A stretch of 64,000 bases of DNA from Streptomyces xanthochromogenes (GCF_014650455.1 NZ_BMUZ01000013.1:1-64000); one strand, 5' to 3'; numbered from the stretch's first letter, positions 19,314 through 28,790 are shown. Numbers and translations: made by a program. The notes: generated by a model not told the origin, from the letters alone.

Positions 19314-19721
19314 CTATGCCGGGACGCGTTCGCCGCCCAGCTCCACCGCGGCGCACCGCCAGCGCAGATCGGCGCCCCGCTCCAGCCGGAAGGCCATGGC
19401 CCGCACCTGCTCGCCCGCCGCGATGCAGGCGGCCGCCTCGACGATCCCGCGGTCCAGCGGGGCCGCGCGGCAGGACCGTACGACGGGCCGGGCGCCGCGG
19501 GTGCGGAAGGGGGTGCGCGGGGCGAGCCGGACCAGCTGCTCGTAGGCGTCCCCGACGGTCAGGCCCAGCATCCAGTGCACCGGGCGCTCGCCGCTGAGCA
19601 CCGCGAGCAGCTTCTGCGCGAACAGCTCGTGCGGGGTCAGCCGCTGCGGTCGCCGGGTTCCGGTGCTGCCGGGCCTGCGCTGGTCGCCGCGTCCCGCCGG
19701 CCCTGTCGTGGTCCCGCTCAT
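19314..19721 (-). CDS. Rv3235-family protein
   Basis: This 135-residue protein belongs to the Rv3235 family of small actinobacterial proteins found next to secA. An Arg/Gly-rich N-terminus of about 35 residues is followed by the conserved domain (TPHELFAQKLLAVLSGERPV, HWMLGLTVGDAYEQL, then RAMAFRLERGADLRWRCAAVELG). No catalytic motif is recognised. ATG at 19721 has a GGGGGCG element upstream; the frame is open further back, but that part carries no family signal. The function is unknown. The link with secA hints at an envelope or secretion role but does not prove it. Confidence 0.8.
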   Translation of the reverse strand: MSGTTTGPAGRGDQRRPGSTGTRRPQRLTPHELFAQKLLAVLSGERPVHWMLGLTVGDAYEQLVRLAPRTPFRTRGARPVVRSCRAAPLDRGIVEAAACIAAGEQVRAMAFRLERGADLRWRCAAVELGGERVPA

Positions 19722-19999
19722 GGCTGACGCCCCCTTCGATACCAGTGGGTAACTTCTGTTGGGGATCTTGTACGGGGGCGACGGGAGCCGTCGCAAGGAG
19801 CGGACCCGGGGTGGGCGAGGCCGTAGGGATTCACCTATCCGGATGAGTGAGATGTCCGTCTGCCCAGGTGGGGATGGGTGTGGCCGACTTCGGCGGCGAG
19901 AGGGGCCGAGGGGGCACCGGCAGCTCGAAGGGGGACTCCCGCGCGTATCCTGAACCCGTCTCACGACCGAATGGGACGACGAGAAGAGAGCGGTCCCTC

Positions 20000-20506
20000 A
20001 TGCGCGTCTACGTACCCCTGACCATCTCCGGTCTCGCGACGGCCCACGGCGCCGGAGAGCTCGGCCCCGGGCCCCTCACCGCCTACGCCGTCACGCCCGG
20101 CCTGCGCGAGTGGTACGTCTCCGACGACATCGAGGAGCTGGAGTACGCGGCGCTGAACCGGGCCGCGGCCGCCTCGCTGCGGCGGCTCGCCGGTGAGCCG
20201 GGCACCGCCAGGCGTCGGGTCGTGGTCGCCGTGGACGTGCCGGACAACACCGTCGCCGCCGACCCGGACAGCGCCCTGGACGCGAGCTCGCTCGGCGAGG
20301 TCAGGATCGCCTCCGCGGTGGCGCTGGCCAAGGCGGCCGCCGTGCACGTGGACGCCGAGGATGCGGTGGCCGATGTGACGGCCGCGGCCGACGCGCTCGG
20401 CGCCGCCGACCACGGCGACGACGACGCCCAGTTCACCGTGGACGGGGCCGAGGACCACGAACTGCTCTGGTTCGGCGTGCAGGAGATCCCCAACCTGATC
20501 GCCTGA
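20000..20506 (+). CDS. DUF6912-type conserved actinobacterial protein
   Basis: This 168-residue acidic protein starts MRVYVPLTISGLATA and ends ELLWFGVQEIPNLIA, both typical of a small conserved actinobacterial family now called DUF6912. There is no membrane segment, signal peptide or known catalytic motif. The middle is rich in Ala/Asp/Val and predicted alpha/beta. The ATG has a weak GAGAAGAGAG ribosome site. It lies 56 nt before the HAD phosphatase gene on the same strand and may be co-transcribed with it. The function is unknown. Confidence 0.75.
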   Translation: MRVYVPLTISGLATAHGAGELGPGPLTAYAVTPGLREWYVSDDIEELEYAALNRAAAASLRRLAGEPGTARRRVVVAVDVPDNTVAADPDSALDASSLGEVRIASAVALAKAAAVHVDAEDAVADVTAAADALGAADHGDDDAQFTVDGAEDHELLWFGVQEIPNLIA

Positions 20507-20562
20507 CCTGCGGATGTGCCCGTCCGTGGTCGATTGTCAGTGCGGGTGGGTACCTTTTTGGC

Positions 20563-21258
20563 ATGGGGAACGGCAGGCAGGACACGGGGAAGCGCCAGGC
20601 CCATCTGGTCTGGGACTGGAACGGCACACTGCTCGACGACAACGTGGCGGTCATCGAGGCCACCAACGCCGCTTTCGCGGAGCTCGGCCTCGAGCCGATC
20701 ACGCTTGAGCGCTACCGCGACCTGTACTGCGTACCGATTCCCCGTTTCTACCAGCGGCTGATGGGCCGGCTGCCCACGGATGCCGAATGGCTGGTCATGG
20801 ACGCGGCCTTCCACCGGCAGTACTGGTCGCGTGCGGACTCCTGCGGGCTCACCGCGGGCGCGGCCGAGCTGCTCGCGGCGCGCTGGACGGCCGGCCTCAG
20901 CCAGTCCCTGCTGTCCATGGCGCCGCACGAGCACCTGGTCCCCATCGTGCGGCGGCACGGCATCACCGAGCATTTCGTCCGGGTCGACGGCCGCACCGGA
21001 CCCTCGCACGGCAGCAAGGCGGAGCACATGGTCCGCCACCTGACCGCGCTGCGAACGGCGGACCCGGAGATATCCGGCGAGCGGATCGTGGTGATCGGGG
21101 ACGCGGTGGACGACGCGGTGGCCGCGGCGGCCGTGGGCGCGCAGGCTGTGCTGTTCACCGGCGGCTCCCACAGCCGCACCAGCCTCGCCGTGGCGGGGGT
21201 CCCAGTGGTCGACACCCTCGCGGAGGCGGTCGCCGTCGCCGAGGATCTGGTGGCCTGA
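20563..21258 (+). CDS. HAD-family hydrolase (phosphatase)
   Basis: This 231-residue protein is a HAD-superfamily hydrolase of the Gph/phosphoglycolate phosphatase-like group. Motif I is DWNGTLLDD with the nucleophile Asp18. An alpha-helical cap follows, and motif IV is VVIGDAVDDAVAA near residue 187. Such enzymes remove phosphate from small metabolites; the substrate cannot be predicted. The Trp-Asn variant of motif I (DxN instead of the usual DxD) is known in this subgroup, but the change of the acid/base Asp to Asn is worth noting. It ends 26 nt before the convergent DJ-1 gene. Confidence 0.85.
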   Translation: MGNGRQDTGKRQAHLVWDWNGTLLDDNVAVIEATNAAFAELGLEPITLERYRDLYCVPIPRFYQRLMGRLPTDAEWLVMDAAFHRQYWSRADSCGLTAGAAELLAARWTAGLSQSLLSMAPHEHLVPIVRRHGITEHFVRVDGRTGPSHGSKAEHMVRHLTALRTADPEISGERIVVIGDAVDDAVAAAAVGAQAVLFTGGSHSRTSLAVAGVPVVDTLAEAVAVAEDLVA

Positions 21259-21284
21259 GGCGGCTCGGCCCGGGGCAGCGCCGG

Positions 21285-21851
21285 TTACGTCACCGGTGCC
21301 TTCGCTCGCAGCACCGTCAGGAACTCCCGCATCCAGCCGGAGTGGTCCGGCCAGGCCCGGGCGGAGACCAGGGTGCCGTCCACCACGGTCTCCGCGTCCT
21401 GGAAGGTGGCGCCCGCCGTCTGCATGTCCAGTTCGAGCGCCGGATAGGCGGTGACCCGGCGTCCGCTCAGGCTGCCGATCGCGGCGGTGAGCAGCGGACC
21501 GTGGCAGATCTGGGCCACCGGCTTGTCGGTGTCGAAGAACGCCTTCAGGAGCTTCCTCAGCTCCGGGTCGTTGCGGAGGTACTCGGGCGCCCGGCCGCCC
21601 GGGATCACCAAGGCGACGTACTGGCCGGGGTCGACCTCGGAGAAGGCCAGGTCCGCGGGCCAGGTGTAGCCGGGCTTCTCCGTGTACGTGTCGAAGCCGG
21701 GCTCGAAGTCGTGGATCACGAACCGCAGCTTCTTGCGGGCCGGGGCCGCGATGTGGACCTCGTACCCCTCCTCGCGCAGCCGCTGGTAGGGGTAGAGGAC
21801 TTCCAGGGATTCGGCCGCGTCACCGGTCACGATGAGGATCTTGGCTGCCAT
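21285..21851 (-). CDS. DJ-1/PfpI-family protein
   Basis: This 188-residue DJ-1/PfpI superfamily protein has the nucleophile elbow AQICHGP with Cys116 followed by His117, the usual PfpI/YhbO pair. Glu17 is placed to assist, and GGRAPEYLR sits near residue 85. Family members have been described as intracellular proteases, glyoxalases or deglycases; the activity here is unproven, but a stress-protective role is likely. ATG at 21851 has GGGAG about 9 nt upstream. The open frame beyond it is only repeats, and it is transcribed away from the glutamate dehydrogenase. Confidence 0.88.
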   Translation of the reverse strand: MAAKILIVTGDAAESLEVLYPYQRLREEGYEVHIAAPARKKLRFVIHDFEPGFDTYTEKPGYTWPADLAFSEVDPGQYVALVIPGGRAPEYLRNDPELRKLLKAFFDTDKPVAQICHGPLLTAAIGSLSGRRVTAYPALELDMQTAGATFQDAETVVDGTLVSARAWPDHSGWMREFLTVLRAKAPVT

Positions 21852-22414
21852 GAGTGCACTCCCTCTCGGGGCTGTGGAGCTCAGAGGCTGTCGGGGGCTC
21901 GGGGGCTCAGGGGGCTCGGGCTCGGAGTGGCTGAAGGCCGACCGCGCCCGCCGATGCCACACCCGCGGACGCCACACCCTCGGACGCCGCACGCGCGGAC
22001 ACCGCACCTGCGGATTTCCGTACCGTCAACCTGCCCGCGCGGCGGCCGTTTGCCAAGAGGCTCGTTCGCGCCGCCACGTCGCTGTCCAGAGTGTCAAACT
22101 TCGGGCCCAGCTTTTGTACACATAAGGCTCATGACGGTTCGGGGGGAAGGGGCGATAGCCTTGTCCCGTGATCAGCGCGATATGTCGCGGAGGCACTGCC
22201 GCCCCCGCCCTTCGCCCGGAGCGCCACGGCGCCCGGGCAGTCGCTGATTCCCTCCACCCGGAATCAAGCCTCGAAGCCACAAAATTGGCCGGTAAGCGCC
22301 CGGGTATCTCTCATCGCGGCATAGCGTCGACACCGACCGGACACCCCGCGTCGTGGCGTTGCGTCGCTTCTTTCCCCTACGTCACGCAACGGCGCGCGAC
22401 AGGAGCCAGAGGAC
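21852..22414. other. 563-bp intergenic region upstream of the NAD-GDH gene
   Basis: No gene is supported. The first 160 bp hold two repeat blocks (GGGGGCTC copies around 21893-21917 and a 15-bp tandem repeat). The rest is less GC-rich from about 22080 to 22400 and probably carries the promoter of the dehydrogenase gene. A short minus-strand frame at 22026-22280 lacks a ribosome site and family features. Confidence 0.5.
21949..22008. repeat. Four-copy 15-bp tandem repeat
   Basis: Four adjacent 15-bp units near the consensus CGCGGACGCCGCACC cover 21949-21963, 21964-21978, 21979-21993 and 21994-22008. Two to five mismatches separate them. Being 15 bp, the unit preserves any frame, but no gene is called here. 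Confidence 0.7.
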
Positions 22415-25400
22415 ATGCAGACCAAGCTGGACGAAGCCAAGGCCGAGCTGCTCGCACGGGCGGCCCGGGTAGCTGAGAACAGCCCGGCCGGGGGGCCCGG
22501 AGGCCTGGGGGACACCCCCAGGACCGACCGGGCGGCCACGACTGGGGCCACGAGCGAGGAAGGTCCCGACCAGGGCGTCCTCCTCGGGTACCTCCAGCGC
22601 TACTACCTGCACACCGCACCCGAGGACCTGGCCGACCGCGACCCGGTCGACGTCTTCGGCGCAGCGCTCTCCCACTACCGCCTCGCGGAGAACCGGCCGC
22701 AGGGCACCGCCAACGTCCGGGTGCACACCCCGACCGTCGAGGAGAACGGCTGGACCTGCAGCCACTCCGTCGTCGAGGTCGTCACCGACGACATGCCCTT
22801 CCTGGTCGACTCGGTCACCAACGAGCTGTCCCGGCAGAACCGCGGCATCCACGTCGTGATCCACCCCCAGGTCGTCGTCCGCCGCGATCTGACCGGCAAG
22901 CTCATCGAGGTGCTCGACACCGGGAGCCAGACCGCCGAGCTGCCGCACGACGCGCTCACCGAGTCCTGGATCCACGTCGAGATCGACCGCGAGACCGACC
23001 GCGCCGACCTCAAGCAGATCACCGCCGATCTGCTGCGCGTCCTGTCCGACGTGCGCGAAGCCGTCGAGGACTGGGAGAAGATGCGCGACGCCGCGCTGCG
23101 CATCGCCGACGAGCTGCCCAAGGAGCCGAAGGCCGGCGACCTCGTCGAGCAGGAGGTCGACGAGGCCCGCGAGCTCCTGCGCTGGCTCTCCACCGACCAC
23201 TTCACCTTCCTCGGCTACCGCGAGTACCAGCTCACCGACGACGACTCGCTGTCCGCCGTCCCGGGCACCGGCCTCGGCATCCTGCGCTCCGACCCGCAGC
23301 ACGGCGAGGAGGACGACGGCCACCCGGTCTCCCCGTCCTTCAGCCGGCTGCCCGCCGACGCCCGCGCCAAGGCCCGTGAGCACAAGCTCCTGGTGCTGAC
23401 CAAGGCCAACAGCCGCTCCACCGTGCACCGCCCCTCCTACCTCGACTACGTCGGCGTCAAGAAGTTCGACGAGCAGGGCAACGTGGTCGGCGAGCGCCGC
23501 TTCCTCGGCCTGTTCTCCTCGGCCGCCTACACCGAGTCCGTGCGCCGGGTTCCGGTCGTGCGCCGCAAGGTCGGGGAGGTCCTCAAGGGCGCCGGGTTCT
23601 CGCCCAACAGCCACGACGGCCGCGACCTGCTCCAGATCATGGAGACCTACCCGCGCGACGAGCTGTTCCAGACCCCGGCCGACCAGCTGCGCTCCATCGT
23701 CACCTCCGTCCTGTACCTCCAGGAGCGGCGTCGGCTGCGCCTGTACCTGCGCCAGGACGAGTACGGCCGCTACTACTCGGCGCTGATCTACCTGCCGCGC
23801 GACCGCTACACCACCGGCGTACGGCTGCGCCTGATCGACATCCTCAAGGAGGAACTGGGCGGCACCAGCGTCGACTTCACCGCCTGGAACACCGAGTCGA
23901 TCCTGTCCCGGCTGCACTTCGTGGTGCGCGTCCCGGCCGGCACCGAGCTCACCGAGCTCACCGACGCCGACTCCGACCGCATCGAGGCCCGCCTCGTCGA
24001 GGCCGCCCGCTCCTGGGCCGACGGCTTCTCCGACGCGCTGAACGCCGAGTGCGGCGAGGAGCGCGCCGCCGAGCTGCTGCGCCGCTACGGCCACGCCTTC
24101 CCCGAGGGCTACAAGGCCGACCACTCCCCGCGGGCCGCGGTCGCCGACCTCGTCCACCTGGAGCAACTCACCCACGGGCGGCGGGACTTCGCGCTCTCGC
24201 TGTACGAGCCGGTCGGCGCGGTCCCCGGTGAGCGCCGCTTCAAGATCTACCGGATCGGCGAGCAGGTCTCGCTCTCGGCGGTCCTCCCGGTGCTCCAGCG
24301 CCTGGGCGTCGAGGTCACCGACGAGCGCCCCTACGAGCTGCGCTGCGCCGACCGTACGCATGCCTGGATCTACGACTTCGGTCTGCGCATGCCGAAGAAG
24401 AGCAACGGCAACGGCGACTACCTGGCCGACGACGCGCGCGAGCGGTTCCAGGAGGCCTTCGCCGCGACGTGGACCGGCGCCGCCGAGAACGACGGCTTCA
24501 ACTCCCTGGTGCTGCGCGCCGGGCTCAACTGGCGCCAGGCGATGGTGCTCCGGGCCTACGCCAAGTACCTGCGTCAGGCGGGTTCCACCTTCAGCCAGGA
24601 CTACATGGAGGACACCCTCCGCGACAACGTCCACACCACCCGGCTGCTGGTCTCGCTCTTCGAGGCGCGGCTCTCGCCGGACCGCCAGAAGGCCGGCACC
24701 GAGCTCATCGACGGGCTGCTCGAAGAGCTCGACGGCGCCCTCGACCAGGTGGCGAGCCTGGACGAGGACCGCATCCTGCGCTCCTTCCTCACGGTCATCA
24801 AGGCGACGCTGCGCACCAACTACTGGCAGAAGAACGCGGAGGGCACTCCGCACGCGTACGTCTCCATGAAGTTCGACCCGCAGGCGATCCCCGATCTTCC
24901 GGCGCCCCGCCCCCAGTTCGAGATCTGGGTGTACTCGCCGCGCGTCGAGGGCGTCCACCTGCGCTTCGGCAAGGTGGCCCGAGGCGGCCTGCGCTGGTCC
25001 GACCGGCGTGAGGACTTCCGTACCGAGATCCTCGGCCTGGTCAAGGCGCAGATGGTGAAGAACACCGTCATCGTGCCGGTCGGCGCCAAGGGCGGCTTCG
25101 TCGCCAAGCAGCTGCCCGACCCGTCGGTGGACCGGGACGCCTGGCTCGCCGAGGGCATCGCGAGCTACAAGACGTTCATCTCGGCGCTGCTCGACATCAC
25201 CGACAACCTGGTCGCGGGCGAGGTCGTCCCGCCGGCCGACGTGGTCCGTCACGACGAGGACGACACCTATCTGGTGGTCGCCGCCGACAAGGGCACCGCG
25301 ACGTTCTCGGACATCGCCAACAACGTGGCGATCAGTTACGACTTCTGGCTCGGCGACGCCTTCGCCTCCGGCGGCTCCGCCGGATACGACCACAAGGGCA

Positions 25401-27409
25401 TGGGCATCACCGCCCGCGGCGCCTGGGAGTCCGTCAAGCGGCACTTCCGCGAGCTCGGCCACGACAGCCAGACCGAGGACTTCACGGTCGTCGGTGTCGG
25501 CGACATGTCGGGCGACGTGTTCGGCAACGGCATGCTGCTCTCCGAGCACATCCGCCTGGTCGCCGCCTTCGACCACCGGCACATCTTCATCGACCCGAAG
25601 CCGGACGCGGCGGTCTCCTTCGCCGAGCGCCGCCGGCTGTTCGACCTGCCGCGCTCCAGCTGGGCCGACTACAACAAGGAACTGCTCTCGGCCGGCGGTG
25701 GCATCCACCCCCGCACCGCGAAGTCGATCCCGCTGAACGCGCAGGTCCGGGAGGCCCTCGGCATCCCGGCGGGCGTCACCAAGCTGACCCCGGCCGACCT
25801 GATGCAGGCCATCCTCAAGGCCCCGGTCGACCTGCTGTGGAACGGCGGCATCGGCACGTACGTGAAGTCCTCCGCGGAGTCCAACGCGGAGGTCGGCGAC
25901 AAGGCCAACGACGCGATCCGCGTCAACGGCGAGGACCTGCGGGTCAAGGTCGTCGGCGAGGGCGGCAACCTGGGTCTGACCCAGCTCGGCCGGATCGAGT
26001 TCAGCCGCAAGGGCGGACCCGAGGGCGAGGGCGGCAAGATCAACACCGACGCCATCGACAACAGCGCGGGCGTCGACACCTCCGACCACGAGGTGAACAT
26101 CAAGATCCTGCTCAACGGCCTGGTCGCGGAAGGCGACATGACCGTCAAGCAGCGCAACAAGATCCTCGCCGCGATGACCGACGAGGTCGGCCACCTGGTG
26201 CTGCGCAACAACTACGCGCAGAACGTGGCCCTGGCCAACGCGGTCGCCCAGTCGCCCTCGCTGCTCCACGCCCACCAGCGCTTCATGCGCCGCCTGGGCC
26301 GCGACGGACACCTCGACCGGGCCCTGGAGTTCCTGCCGAACGACCGCCAGATCCGCGAACTGCTCAACACGGGCAAGGGGCTCAGCCAGCCCGAGCTCGC
26401 CGTGCTGCTCGCCTACACCAAGATCACGGTGGCGGAAGAGCTGATCCACACGGACCTGCCGGACGCCCCGTACCTGGCCAAGCTGCTGCACGCCTACTTC
26501 CCGCAGCAGCTGCGGGAGAAGTTCGCCGAGGCGGTCGACGGGCACGCGCTGCGCCGCGAGATCATCACCACGGTGCTGGTCAACGACACCGTCAACATCG
26601 GTGGCTCGACGTTCCTGCACCGGCTCCGCGAGGAGACCGGGGCCTCGCTTGAGGAGATCGTGCGGGCGCACGTCGCGGCCCGCGAGATCTTCGGCGTGAA
26701 CAAGGTGTGGGACGCCGTCGAGGCGCTCGACAACAAGGTCGACGCCGAGGTGCAGACCCGCATCCGGCTGCACTCGCGCCGTCTGGTCGAGCGCGGTACG
26801 CGCTGGCTGCTGAACAACCGGCCGCAGCCGCTCCAGATGGCCGAGACCATCGAGGACTTCTCGGCCGGGGTGGCCCAGGTCTGGGACGCGCTGACGGACC
26901 TGCTGCGCGGCGCCGACCTGGAATGGCACCAGGGAATCCTGGACGAGCTGACCGAGGCCGGAGTGCCCGAGGAGCTCGCGCGGCAGGTCGCCGGGTTCTC
27001 CTCCGCCTTCCCGGCGCTCGACATCGTGGCCATCGCCGGCCGCACCGGCAAGGAGCCGCTCCAGGTCGCCGAGGTCTACTACGACCTGGCCGACCGCCTG
27101 CGGATCACCCAGCTCCTCGACCGCATCATCGAGCTGCCGCGGGCCGACCGCTGGCAGTCGATGGCGCGGGCCGCGATCCGCGAGGACCTGTTCGCGGCGC
27201 ACGCCGGGCTGACCCAGGACGTGCTGTCCGTCGGCAACGGGACCACGTCGCCGGAGCAGCGCTTCAAGGAGTGGGAGGAGAAGAACGCGGCGATCCTGGG
27301 GCGGGCCCGCTCGACCCTGGAGGAGATCCAGTCCTCCGACGCGTTCGACCTCGCGAACCTGTCGGTCGCGATGCGGACGATGCGGACGTTGCTGCGCACG
27401 CACGTCTGA
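22415..27409 (+). CDS. gdhB: NAD-specific glutamate dehydrogenase, large (180-kDa) type
   Basis: This 1664-residue enzyme is the large NAD-dependent glutamate dehydrogenase first described in Streptomyces clavuligerus and Pseudomonas. It deaminates glutamate to 2-oxoglutarate and ammonium and is mainly catabolic. The N-terminal half has ACT-like regulatory modules. The catalytic core begins near residue 840 (ARGGLRWSDRREDFRTE) with the substrate-binding lysine region VKAQMVKNTVIVPVGAKGG, and the nucleotide fold follows (VVGVGDMSGDVFGNGML). ATG at 22415 follows CAGAGGA. A variable Gly/Pro stretch at about residues 25-50 contains a strong DNA palindrome. The gene stands alone and ends in a hairpin shared with the convergent gene. 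Confidence 0.97.
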   Translation: MQTKLDEAKAELLARAARVAENSPAGGPGGLGDTPRTDRAATTGATSEEGPDQGVLLGYLQRYYLHTAPEDLADRDPVDVFGAALSHYRLAENRPQGTANVRVHTPTVEENGWTCSHSVVEVVTDDMPFLVDSVTNELSRQNRGIHVVIHPQVVVRRDLTGKLIEVLDTGSQTAELPHDALTESWIHVEIDRETDRADLKQITADLLRVLSDVREAVEDWEKMRDAALRIADELPKEPKAGDLVEQEVDEARELLRWLSTDHFTFLGYREYQLTDDDSLSAVPGTGLGILRSDPQHGEEDDGHPVSPSFSRLPADARAKAREHKLLVLTKANSRSTVHRPSYLDYVGVKKFDEQGNVVGERRFLGLFSSAAYTESVRRVPVVRRKVGEVLKGAGFSPNSHDGRDLLQIMETYPRDELFQTPADQLRSIVTSVLYLQERRRLRLYLRQDEYGRYYSALIYLPRDRYTTGVRLRLIDILKEELGGTSVDFTAWNTESILSRLHFVVRVPAGTELTELTDADSDRIEARLVEAARSWADGFSDALNAECGEERAAELLRRYGHAFPEGYKADHSPRAAVADLVHLEQLTHGRRDFALSLYEPVGAVPGERRFKIYRIGEQVSLSAVLPVLQRLGVEVTDERPYELRCADRTHAWIYDFGLRMPKKSNGNGDYLADDARERFQEAFAATWTGAAENDGFNSLVLRAGLNWRQAMVLRAYAKYLRQAGSTFSQDYMEDTLRDNVHTTRLLVSLFEARLSPDRQKAGTELIDGLLEELDGALDQVASLDEDRILRSFLTVIKATLRTNYWQKNAEGTPHAYVSMKFDPQAIPDLPAPRPQFEIWVYSPRVEGVHLRFGKVARGGLRWSDRREDFRTEILGLVKAQMVKNTVIVPVGAKGGFVAKQLPDPSVDRDAWLAEGIASYKTFISALLDITDNLVAGEVVPPADVVRHDEDDTYLVVAADKGTATFSDIANNVAISYDFWLGDAFASGGSAGYDHKGMGITARGAWESVKRHFRELGHDSQTEDFTVVGVGDMSGDVFGNGMLLSEHIRLVAAFDHRHIFIDPKPDAAVSFAERRRLFDLPRSSWADYNKELLSAGGGIHPRTAKSIPLNAQVREALGIPAGVTKLTPADLMQAILKAPVDLLWNGGIGTYVKSSAESNAEVGDKANDAIRVNGEDLRVKVVGEGGNLGLTQLGRIEFSRKGGPEGEGGKINTDAIDNSAGVDTSDHEVNIKILLNGLVAEGDMTVKQRNKILAAMTDEVGHLVLRNNYAQNVALANAVAQSPSLLHAHQRFMRRLGRDGHLDRALEFLPNDRQIRELLNTGKGLSQPELAVLLAYTKITVAEELIHTDLPDAPYLAKLLHAYFPQQLREKFAEAVDGHALRREIITTVLVNDTVNIGGSTFLHRLREETGASLEEIVRAHVAAREIFGVNKVWDAVEALDNKVDAEVQTRIRLHSRRLVERGTRWLLNNRPQPLQMAETIEDFSAGVAQVWDALTDLLRGADLEWHQGILDELTEAGVPEELARQVAGFSSAFPALDIVAIAGRTGKEPLQVAEVYYDLADRLRITQLLDRIIELPRADRWQSMARAAIREDLFAAHAGLTQDVLSVGNGTTSPEQRFKEWEEKNAAILGRARSTLEEIQSSDAFDLANLSVAMRTMRTLLRTHV
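22504..22522. repeat. Palindrome inside the 5' part of the GDH gene
   Basis: CCTGGGGG and CCCCCAGG form a perfect 8-bp inverted repeat around ACA, within codons about 30-36 of the dehydrogenase. Palindromes of this type recur in Streptomyces genomes, often in variable N-terminal coding parts. It could form a stable mRNA hairpin soon after the start codon. Confidence 0.65.
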
Positions 27410-27471
27410 GGCGCCGCCCCGGCCGCTGGCGCGGTCGGCCGCCGCCCGTGCGGCGGAGCAGCACCGTGACA

Positions 27472-27503
27472 GAGCCCCGCGCCCCTCAGGGGGTGCGGGG
27501 CTC
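27472..27503. terminator. Bidirectional hairpin between GDH and the GT87 gene
   Basis: A 14-bp stem (27472-27485 with 27490-27503, one G-T pair) and a TCAG loop lies between convergent genes. The loop includes the stop codon of the minus-strand glycosyltransferase. Confidence 0.8.
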
Positions 27504-28790
27504 CGTGCGTGGGGTGATGGCCGCCGTCGTCGTGGACGCGGTGACCGTCGAGGCCCACAGGTGGCGACAGGAGACCAGCGCCGCGGCCACGAGCAACGCG
27601 TTGCGGGCGGTCATGACCGCCGTGCCCAGGGCCGTTCCCGCGATGACGTCCTCGTACAGGCAGGGGAAGGCGAGCGCGCTCAACGCGGCTGCCGGGAGCA
27701 GGAGTTGGGCCGCCGGGCGCTGGCTGGTCTGGCGCGAGGTGAGGCAGACGGCGGCCAGGCCGAGCAGCCAGACCAGGTACTGGGGGCTGATCACGCGGCT
27801 GGTCACGGTGAACAGCAGCACCGCGCACAGCGCCGCGTCCAGCGGCACCGCCACCGTCCAGCGCCGGGCGCGCACCCGCCAGAGCACCAGCCAGCACAGG
27901 GCGAGTCCGGTCAGGGCGAGGCTTGCGGTGGCGAGCGCGGACACGTACCGGCCGGTGAACTCCATGGCCCCGTACCGGTAGACGACCCGGGCGGGGTGGC
28001 CCGTGACCAGATGGGCGAGCTGGTACGCGGTGCCGCCCAGGGATTCGATCTGCAGGCCCCGGCTTCCCTGCTGGCGGGCGAAGTCCAGGGTGTGGTCGAA
28101 GGCGAGCGCGAGCACGGTGAGCAGGGCGGCCACCGAGGCGAGCGCGCCGAGTCCGGCCCTGCGGGTGGCGCGGCCGGGCGGGGTGCCGATCAGGGCGAGC
28201 AGCGGCCAGACCTTGACCAGGGCGCCGAGTCCCGCGAGCGCCCCGCCGAGGCCCGGCCTGCGGCGCAGGGTGAGCAGGGCGCCGACCGCGAGGGCCGTGA
28301 CCTGGACGTCGTAGCGGCCGTAGGGGACGTGCAGCAGCAGGGGGAGGCCGCCCACCCACAGCCAGGCGCCGGACTCGCTGCCGCCGGGGCGGGCGCCGGC
28401 CCGCAGCAGGGCGCGGGCGATCAGCGCGTCGCAGCCGAGCGTGACGGCGGTGAAGGCCTGGAAGAACGTGAGGAACGGGAAGAGCGAGGGGACGAGCAGC
28501 AGCGCGCCCGCGCCCGGCGGGTACTGCCAGGTGGGGTCGCCGAAGGGGAAGGTGCCGGTGCCGAGCTGGTCGTACCAGCGGCGGTAGAGGACGGACACCT
28601 CGCCGCTCACCCCGCCGACGCCGAGGCTGTCCGAGACCAGGAGGTGGAGCATCAGGGCGCGGGTGGCGAGCCAGCTCACGGCGAGCGCGACGTACCGGGT
28701 TCGGCGGCCGAAGGCGCCCGGGTCGGGCGCGGGCGCGGGGGCCGGGATGCGGACCCGGGCGGGCGGCGGGGGCATCTGAGAGGGCGTCAT
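27486..28790 (-). CDS. GT87-type (DUF2029) integral membrane glycosyltransferase
   Basis: This 434-residue protein has about ten predicted membrane segments and looks like a GT87/DUF2029 polyprenol-phosphate-dependent mannosyltransferase. Supporting features are FPFGDPTWQYPPGAGALLLV near residue 90, PYGRYDVQVTALAVGALL, and a late SPQYLVWLLG motif. Such enzymes use lipid-linked sugar donors outside the membrane to build lipomannan-like or other glycoconjugates. ATG at 28790 is the most likely start although no clear ribosome site precedes it. An open frame extends 95 codons further upstream through a 35-bp-period repeat array, but that period does not hold a frame, so it is excluded. Confidence 0.8.
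   Translation of the reverse strand: MTPSQMPPPPARVRIPAPAPAPDPGAFGRRTRYVALAVSWLATRALMLHLLVSDSLGVGGVSGEVSVLYRRWYDQLGTGTFPFGDPTWQYPPGAGALLLVPSLFPFLTFFQAFTAVTLGCDALIARALLRAGARPGGSESGAWLWVGGLPLLLHVPYGRYDVQVTALAVGALLTLRRRPGLGGALAGLGALVKVWPLLALIGTPPGRATRRAGLGALASVAALLTVLALAFDHTLDFARQQGSRGLQIESLGGTAYQLAHLVTGHPARVVYRYGAMEFTGRYVSALATASLALTGLALCWLVLWRVRARRWTVAVPLDAALCAVLLFTVTSRVISPQYLVWLLGLAAVCLTSRQTSQRPAAQLLLPAAALSALAFPCLYEDVIAGTALGTAVMTARNALLVAAALVSCRHLWASTVTASTTTAAITPRTEPRTP

Noticed and set aside
22026..22280. 84-codon minus-strand frame upstream of the GDH gene
   Set aside because: It has no ribosome site, no family resemblance and a composition unlike neighbouring proteins; it is treated as non-coding.
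22382..27403. 1673-codon minus-strand open frame opposite NAD-GDH
   Set aside because: It is a shadow of the high-GC coding strand; composition is Leu/Asp/Gly/Val-rich with no recognisable domain.
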